From Steroidobacteraceae bacterium (lineage in GTDB: Bacteria; Pseudomonadota; Gammaproteobacteria; Steroidobacterales; Steroidobacteraceae): a stretch of 33,408 bases of DNA. Below the pieces are notes generated by a model. That model was not told where the DNA came from. It was given only the letters and a program-made list of their open reading frames with translations, and made no database searches. The number at the start of each line of letters is the position of its first letter. The stretch's first letter is position 1. The translations under genes were made by a program, and so were the position numbers. This document shows, one piece after another, positions 28,872 through 33,408 of this stretch. The stretch lies in NCBI GenBank assembly GCA_025451275.1, contig JANWKR010000056.1, positions 1 to 33,408 of the forward strand, in the 5' to 3' direction.

Positions 28872-28988
28872 TTCCGCTCCCGAAAGACCTGCGGCGGCGC
28901 GCTTTCGGGAGTGTAGCCGAGAACGCCGGGGGTTCAACTGCTGTCGCTGCGGGAAGACGCGCCGCGACGGTCGCGCGGCGCGCTCCGC

Positions 28989-30155
28989 TCAGGCCAGGAG
29001 CGCCGGTGCGTGACGCAGCTCACAGTAAATGCCCGCCAGGCGCTGCGCCATGGCGGCCGACGACCAGGTGCGCGCGTAACCGCGGCCGCGCACGCCGAGC
29101 TCGGCGCGCAGCTCCGCATCCTGCAGCACGCGCACCACCGCCGCGGCGAACGGCGCCTGCTGCTCCGCCACCACCAGCGCGCCGCTGCCGGCGACCAGGA
29201 TCGAGCGCGTGCCGAGCTCGGCGGTCGAGACCACCGGCGTGCCCTGCGCCATCGCTTCCAGCAGCACCAGTCCCTGCGTCTCGGTGCGCGAGGCGAACAC
29301 GAATACGTCGGCGGCCGCGTAGCAGTCGAGGAGCTCGGTGGCGCGCTCGAGATAGCCGGCGAAGTGCACGCGCTCGCTGAGCCCGAGTGCCGCGACCTGC
29401 GCGCGCAGCGGCTCGCGCGCCGGTCCCTCGCCGGCGATGACCAGCAGTGCCTCGGGCACCGACTCGAGCACCCTGACGAACATCTGCACCAGGAAGCCGA
29501 TGTTCTTCTCGTGCGCGACGCGGCCGATGTAGGTGACCAGCGGGCGAGCGGCGCCGATGCCGGCGCGGGCGCGAAATGCCGCGCCGTCGCCGGCGCGGAA
29601 GCGGTCGGCCGCGAGCCCCGTGGGCAGCACATGGATGGGCGTCGTGACGCCGTACTGCGCCAGCACCGCGCGCATCGGCTCGGAGGGCGCGATGAGGCCC
29701 TGCACCGCCGCGCACTGCGAGCGGGTGAAGCTGCGCGCCAGCTGCCGCCCGAGCACGCGCGGCAGCAGCGGCAGGTAGTGGTGCAGGTACTCCTCGAAGA
29801 AGGTGTGATAGGTGGCGAGCGCCGGGATGCGGGCGCGGCGCGCGAGGCCGACGCCGGCGTAGTGCGCCACGAACGGCGTATGAATGTGCACCAGGTCGAA
29901 GCTGCCGTCATCGAGGGCCGCGAGGGCGCGACGCAGTGCCCGCCAGCCCATGCGCCGGTCCTCCGGGTCCCCGGGCACGCCGGCTGCGGACACGCGCGTG
30001 ATGCCCGGCTCCGCACCGGCGCCGGCCGGGTACGCCGGCGCCACCAGGTGCGTGTCGACGCCGGCCTGTGCCAGGTCGTCCCGGAAGGTGCGGATGGAGG
30101 TCGAGACGCCGTTGACGCGCGGAAAGTAGACGTCGGAGACGAACAGGACCCGCAC
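28989..30155 (-). CDS. Glycosyltransferase family 4 protein
   Basis: A 388-residue GT-B fold enzyme transferring a sugar from a nucleotide donor. The N-terminal acceptor domain begins VLFVSDVYFPRVNGVSTSI, with HIHTPF and ALATYHTFFEEYLHHY typical of the diacylglycerol glucosyltransferase-like group. The C-terminal donor domain has TYIGRVAHEKNI and the E-x7-E motif in SRTETQGLVLLEAMAQG. The acceptor is therefore probably a lipid (inference). The start is GTG at 30155, only 3 nt after the PAP2 phosphatase stop, so the two form an operon. No ribosome site is obvious, again consistent with coupling. A 117-nt gap separates it from the receiver-domain gene downstream. Confidence 0.92.
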   Translation of the reverse strand: MRVLFVSDVYFPRVNGVSTSIRTFRDDLAQAGVDTHLVAPAYPAGAGAEPGITRVSAAGVPGDPEDRRMGWRALRRALAALDDGSFDLVHIHTPFVAHYAGVGLARRARIPALATYHTFFEEYLHHYLPLLPRVLGRQLARSFTRSQCAAVQGLIAPSEPMRAVLAQYGVTTPIHVLPTGLAADRFRAGDGAAFRARAGIGAARPLVTYIGRVAHEKNIGFLVQMFVRVLESVPEALLVIAGEGPAREPLRAQVAALGLSERVHFAGYLERATELLDCYAAADVFVFASRTETQGLVLLEAMAQGTPVVSTAELGTRSILVAGSGALVVAEQQAPFAAAVVRVLQDAELRAELGVRGRGYARTWSSAAMAQRLAGIYCELRHAPALLA

Positions 30156-30158
30156 GCG

Positions 30159-30698
30159 CTAGGCGAGACTCAGGCCGAGTTGCGCCAGCCCCGCGCCCAC
30201 GGCTGCGCCGGCCAGCACGTCCGAGGGGTAGTGCAGTCCGAGCACCACGCGCGAGCCGGCGATGAGCAGCGCCACCGGCACGAGCACCCAGGCGAGCTCG
30301 GGGAAGTGCGCGCATACCTGCCAGGTGAAGGACACGGCGTGCAGCGTGTGCCCGGAAGGGAAGCTGTAGCGATCGAGCGGCACCGCGGCGCGGCTGATGG
30401 CGGCGTGGGTGATGAACGGCCGCTCGCGCACGAACACGCGCTTGAGCAGGGCGTAGACCGCCACCCCGAGTGCGCCGGTCCCGGCCATGACGATGGCAGG
30501 CCGCGCCGCCGGCGCGCCGTACAGCAGCGGCAGCGACAGGATCAGCACGTACCAGATGAGGCCGTTGCCGAGCCGGCTGGCGAGCTGGAACACCCGCCGC
30601 GTCGGGGCAAAGTCGGCCCCGCGGTTGAGGCGCCGGCACAGGCCGTACTCGGCGGCATCCACCCGCGCCATGAAGGCATTGAAGGCGGTCGCTTTCAT
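30159..30698 (-). CDS. PAP2-family membrane phosphatase
   Basis: About 179 residues with several hydrophobic segments. All three PAP2 active-site motifs are present in order: KRVFVRERP, then SFPSGHTLHAV with the catalytic His, and SRVVLGLHYPSDVLAG. Such enzymes dephosphorylate phosphatidic acid, undecaprenyl pyrophosphate or similar lipids at the membrane. The ATG at 30698 was taken; a GTG at 30725 would add nine residues, and neither has a convincing ribosome site. The gene leads a two-gene unit with a lipid-type glycosyltransferase, which suggests glycolipid or lipid-carrier metabolism. The 108 bp upstream are AT-richer than average and probably hold the promoter, though I could not place -35/-10 boxes. 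Confidence 0.92.
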   Translation of the reverse strand: MKATAFNAFMARVDAAEYGLCRRLNRGADFAPTRRVFQLASRLGNGLIWYVLILSLPLLYGAPAARPAIVMAGTGALGVAVYALLKRVFVRERPFITHAAISRAAVPLDRYSFPSGHTLHAVSFTWQVCAHFPELAWVLVPVALLIAGSRVVLGLHYPSDVLAGAAVGAGLAQLGLSLA

Positions 30699-30833
30699 AC
30701 GGGTGACAGGTTCGATCCGGCGCACGTCAGCGCCATGAAGGAAATGTGAAAGTTTCTTTGCGCCAGAGGCTTAGGCGCTATTTTGTGTGCGGTGTCTCAC
30801 ATAATTGCCGGGCGGTGCCGGGCCGGCCGCGCT

Positions 30834-31727
30834 TCAGGGACGCGACAGCCTGGCCAGCGCGGCGTGCGCGTAGCGTGCGGCCGAGCCGGCTGCATGGCTA
30901 AAGAACAGTGATGGCTCGCACAGCTCGAGCTCGAGCAGGCATGGGGCCCCTTCGGTGCCGCGGATCAGGTCGATGCGCGCGTACAGCAACGAGCCGAACG
31001 GCAGCTGCGCGAGGATGCGCTCCCCGACCGCCAGCTCGTCCGGGCCGGGGGCCCGCGCGCTGATGTCCTCGGGGGCGAAGAGCGCCGCGGTGGCGGCCGC
31101 GCCCGGGCTCAGCAGCGGCCCCTTGCGGATGGAGTGGCTGAAGCGCCCGGCGATGAACACCAGCGCCGTCTCCCCGTGCGCATCGACGCCCGAGAGGTAG
31201 GGCTGCAGCATCGCGCTGCGTCGCGCCGCGAGCAGCGAGCCCATGTGCGCGAGGATCTCGGCGCGGGCGGTGCGCGCGTGGCGACGCGTGTCGCGCGAGC
31301 CGGCACCGACTGCGGGCTTGACCACGAGGTCGTCGCAGGCGTGTCGCGCCAGGAACGCCTCCAGCACCGCGCCGGCATCTCCGCCGGGCTCGGCAAAGTC
31401 GGTCGGCACCACCGGCAGCCCGGCGCGCGTCAGGTCCCGCAGGTAGTGCTTGTCGCAGTTCCAGCGCACCACCGGCACCGGATTCAGCAGCTGCGTGCAC
31501 GCAGCCGTGCGCTCCACCCAGGCGAGGAACTCCGGCAGCCGCTCGGTGTAGTCCCACGCCGAGCGCAGCAGCGCCAGGTCGAAGCGCTGCCACTCGACCT
31601 GCGGGTCGTCCCAGTCAGCGCTCTCGGCCGGGGCGCCGGCGGCAGCGAACGCCGCGAGCAGCGGCGGCATGTCATCGTCCAGGCCGCGCGCAGCGCGCGC
31701 GCTCACCAGCGCGACGGCGGAACTCAC
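30834..31727 (-). CDS. ATP-grasp ligase (DcsG-like / RimK-related)
   Basis: A 297-residue ATP-grasp enzyme, a fold that joins a carboxylate to an amine or thiol through an acyl-phosphate. Family blocks are WDDPQVEWQRFDLALLRSAWDY, NPVPVVRWNCDKHYL, the ATP-binding lysine in LVVKPAVGAGSRDT, LQPYLSGV, GETALVFIAGRFSHSIRKG and the metal-binding LLELELCEPSLFF. These resemble the group containing DcsG of cycloserine biosynthesis, but the substrate here is unknown. The GTG at 31727 overlaps the stop of the ABC permease in GTGA, with GGGA upstream, so it is translationally coupled to the transporter. It is the last gene of the yadG-yadH unit. Confidence 0.88.
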   Translation of the reverse strand: MSSAVALVSARAARGLDDDMPPLLAAFAAAGAPAESADWDDPQVEWQRFDLALLRSAWDYTERLPEFLAWVERTAACTQLLNPVPVVRWNCDKHYLRDLTRAGLPVVPTDFAEPGGDAGAVLEAFLARHACDDLVVKPAVGAGSRDTRRHARTARAEILAHMGSLLAARRSAMLQPYLSGVDAHGETALVFIAGRFSHSIRKGPLLSPGAAATAALFAPEDISARAPGPDELAVGERILAQLPFGSLLYARIDLIRGTEGAPCLLELELCEPSLFFSHAAGSAARYAHAALARLSRP

Positions 31728-32533
31728 TCCCGCGTTCCCGTCCCGCGGTTCATGAGGCCGACCGCAACGGCGAACAGCACCACCGCCGCGCCCGCCATCA
31801 GCGCGAATGCCGCGCCGACGTCGACGTCGGAAACACCGAGGAAGCCGTAGCGGAAGGCGTTGACCATGTAGAGGATGGGATTGACGTAGGAGAGCGTGCG
31901 CGCCCAGTCCGGCAGCAGGCTCACCGAGTAGAACACGCCGCCGAAGTAGGTGAGCGGCGTGAGCACGAACGACGGGATCCAGTTGACCTGGTCGAAGTTC
32001 TTGGCGAACAGCGCGTTGAGGAAGCCGGCGAGCGCGAAGGTGAGCGAGGTCAGTACCAGCGCGCTCACGATCAGCCCGAGGTGATGCACGTGCAGGTGCG
32101 TGAACACCAGCGACACCACGGTCACCGCTACCCCCACCAGCACGCCGCGCACGACGCCGCCGGTGGCGTAGCCGGCCACGATCACCCAGTTGGGGAGCGG
32201 CGAGACCAGTAGCTCCTCGACGTGCTTGCCGAACTTGGCGCCGAAGAACGAGGCCACCACGTTGCCGTAGGAGTTGGTGATCACCGACATCATGATCAGG
32301 CCGGGCGCGATGTACTGCTTGTAGTCGAAGCCGCCCATGACGCCGACGCGGCGGCCGATCAGGCTGCCGAAGATGGCGAAGTACAGCACCGCGGTGACCA
32401 CCGAGGGCACGATGGTCTGGCCCCAGATGCGGATGATGCGCCCGTATTCGCGGATGACGATGGTGCGGAAGCCGACCCAGCGCACCACCCTGAGCTGCAG
32501 CGGCGGGGCGGCGGCAGCGGCGACGTCGTTCAC
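31724..32533 (-). CDS. yadH: ABC-2 type transporter permease (YadH-like)
   Basis: A 269-residue inner-membrane permease with about six helices. It agrees closely with E. coli YadH as I remember it: RIWGQTIVPSVVTAVLYFAIFG, then PGLIMMSVITNSYGNVVASFFGAKF, VEELLVSPLPNWVI, FVLTPLTYFGGVFYS and a final NPILYMVNAFRYGFLG. The substrate of YadGH is not established; the ABC-2 class exports lipids, polysaccharides or drugs. The start is GTG at 32533, overlapping the ATPase stop in GTGA. Its own stop overlaps the start of the ATP-grasp gene in the same way. Confidence 0.95.
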   Translation of the reverse strand: MNDVAAAAAPPLQLRVVRWVGFRTIVIREYGRIIRIWGQTIVPSVVTAVLYFAIFGSLIGRRVGVMGGFDYKQYIAPGLIMMSVITNSYGNVVASFFGAKFGKHVEELLVSPLPNWVIVAGYATGGVVRGVLVGVAVTVVSLVFTHLHVHHLGLIVSALVLTSLTFALAGFLNALFAKNFDQVNWIPSFVLTPLTYFGGVFYSVSLLPDWARTLSYVNPILYMVNAFRYGFLGVSDVDVGAAFALMAGAAVVLFAVAVGLMNRGTGTRE

Positions 32534-33408
32534 GGCGTCACCCCCGGCGACGGGCGCGCGCCGCCCGCCGCCGCCGGCTCGCCGCGGGCGCCGTCGCCGG
32601 CCGCGCCGCGCCCCTCGACCAGGCGCATGAAGATCTCCTCGAGCCGGTTGACCTTGTTGCGCATGGAAAGCACCTCGATGCCGAGCGCCGAGAGCCGCGC
32701 GAAGATGTCGTTGAGATTTTCCTCCTTCGACACCTCGACCTCGAGGGTGTGGTCGTCGATCAGGCGCGTGAGGTAGCCGGGCAGCGTCGGCGCGGCGGTG
32801 AGTGCGTCGCGCACATTGAGCACGAAGGTCGCCACGTGCAGGCGGCGCAGCAGGCTGCTCATGCGGTCACGCTCGACGATGCGGCCGCCGCTGATGATGG
32901 CGATGTTGCGGCACAGGGTCTCGGCTTCCTCGAGATAGTGCGTGGTGAGGATGATGGTGGTGCCGCGCGCGTTGATCTCGCGCAGGAACTCCCACATCGA
33001 GCGGCGGATCTCGATGTCCACCCCGGCGGTCGGCTCATCCAGGATCAGCAGGCGCGGCTCGTGCATCAGGGCGCGCGCGATCATCAGGCGCCGCTTCATG
33101 CCGCCCGACAGCGCGCGCGCGATGGAATTGCGCCGGTCCCAGAGCTGCAATTGCTTGAGATATTTCTCCGCGCGCAGCTTCGCGAGCGGCCGTGGTATGC
33201 CGTAGAACCCGGCCTGGTTCACCACGATGGTGAAGCAGGTCTCGAACATGTTGAAATTGATCTCCTGCGGCACGAGGCCGATGCAGGACTTGGCGGCCTC
33301 GAGGTCCCGGTCGATGTCGGGCCCGAACACCTCCCCCCCGCCGCCGGTCTGGTTGACGAGCGAGGTGACGATGCCGATGGCGGTGGTCTTGCCGGCGCCG
33401 TTCGGCCC
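32530..33408 (-). CDS. yadG: ABC transporter ATP-binding protein (YadG-like), N-terminus beyond the right edge
   Basis: The last 292 residues are visible; the first 35 or so are cut off by the window. At the very edge is the Walker A motif GPNGAGKTT. Then come the Q-loop region GLVPQEINFN, the signature LSGGMKRRLMIARAL, Walker B LLILDEPTAGVD and the switch histidine in LTTHYLEEAE. Agreement with E. coli YadG is strong, including VVNQAGFYG and SMRNKVNRLEEIF. The C-terminal tail after MRLVEG is Gly/Ala-rich and longer than in E. coli. It powers the YadH permease encoded directly downstream with a 4-nt overlap. Confidence 0.95.
   Translation of the reverse strand, partial: GPNGAGKTTAIGIVTSLVNQTGGGGEVFGPDIDRDLEAAKSCIGLVPQEINFNMFETCFTIVVNQAGFYGIPRPLAKLRAEKYLKQLQLWDRRNSIARALSGGMKRRLMIARALMHEPRLLILDEPTAGVDIEIRRSMWEFLREINARGTTIILTTHYLEEAETLCRNIAIISGGRIVERDRMSSLLRRLHVATFVLNVRDALTAAPTLPGYLTRLIDDHTLEVEVSKEENLNDIFARLSALGIEVLSMRNKVNRLEEIFMRLVEGRGAAGDGARGEPAAAGGARPSPGVTP

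Overview
The window is GC-rich, densely packed chromosomal DNA that reads like a gammaproteobacterium. Pointers are RpoH with its RpoH box, a NAD(P)H-type GltB/GltD pair, CbpA/CbpM, YadG/YadH, a KefB/C-type antiporter and a PdsR/PdsS two-component pair. A Xanthomonadales, Nevskiales or Steroidobacterales relative would fit, but nothing here fixes the lineage. There is no tRNA, rRNA, CRISPR array, insertion sequence or prophage. Most of the window is core metabolism and envelope biology. The less ordinary material sits in two AT-richer intergenic stretches and in a few unusual proteins.

Left part (1-8.5 kb). A cytochrome bd-type oxidase subunit runs off the left edge. Divergent from it is rpoH, whose promoter is overlapped by a near-perfect CIRCE (HrcA) operator. 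Then come an Mpo1-like membrane protein, an APC amino-acid permease behind an ACT-domain malic enzyme, a glutaryl-CoA dehydrogenase ending in a 14-bp tandem repeat, a small protein whose signal peptide lies in another frame, and an L-lactate permease.

Middle part (8.5-18.4 kb). A response regulator and histidine kinase of the proteobacterial dedicated sortase family (pdsR-pdsS) stand here without a sortase or sortase substrate. They are followed by about 540 bp with no convincing gene, several strong hairpins and a strong intrinsic terminator, a candidate structured RNA. Opposite lies gltB-gltD.

Right part (18.4-33.4 kb). A GNAT acetyltransferase faces the decayed remains of a YdeI/OmpD-associated gene. 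Next come a hypothetical protein, an HtrA-like protease without a signal peptide, a KefB/C-type antiporter coupled to a DUF924 protein, and cbpA-cbpM behind a textbook sigma-32 promoter. A second intergenic stretch holds three perfect hairpins ending in an eight-T terminator. After that come a SPOR lipoprotein divergent from a bactofilin, and an operon of a membrane-tethered receiver-domain protein with a YheT-type hydrolase. The end holds a PAP2 phosphatase-glycosyltransferase pair and a tightly coupled yadG-yadH-ATP-grasp operon that runs off the right edge.

Connections. rpoH (under probable HrcA control) and cbpAM (under a probable sigma-32 promoter) form two tiers of one heat-shock circuit. 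Bactofilin, SPOR lipoprotein, the tethered receiver protein, PAP2, GT4 and the PdsRS sensor all point to envelope maintenance. Malic enzyme, lactate permease, glutaryl-CoA dehydrogenase and GltBD are central carbon and nitrogen metabolism. Functional calls rest on motifs read by eye and on memory of the families; no database search was run.
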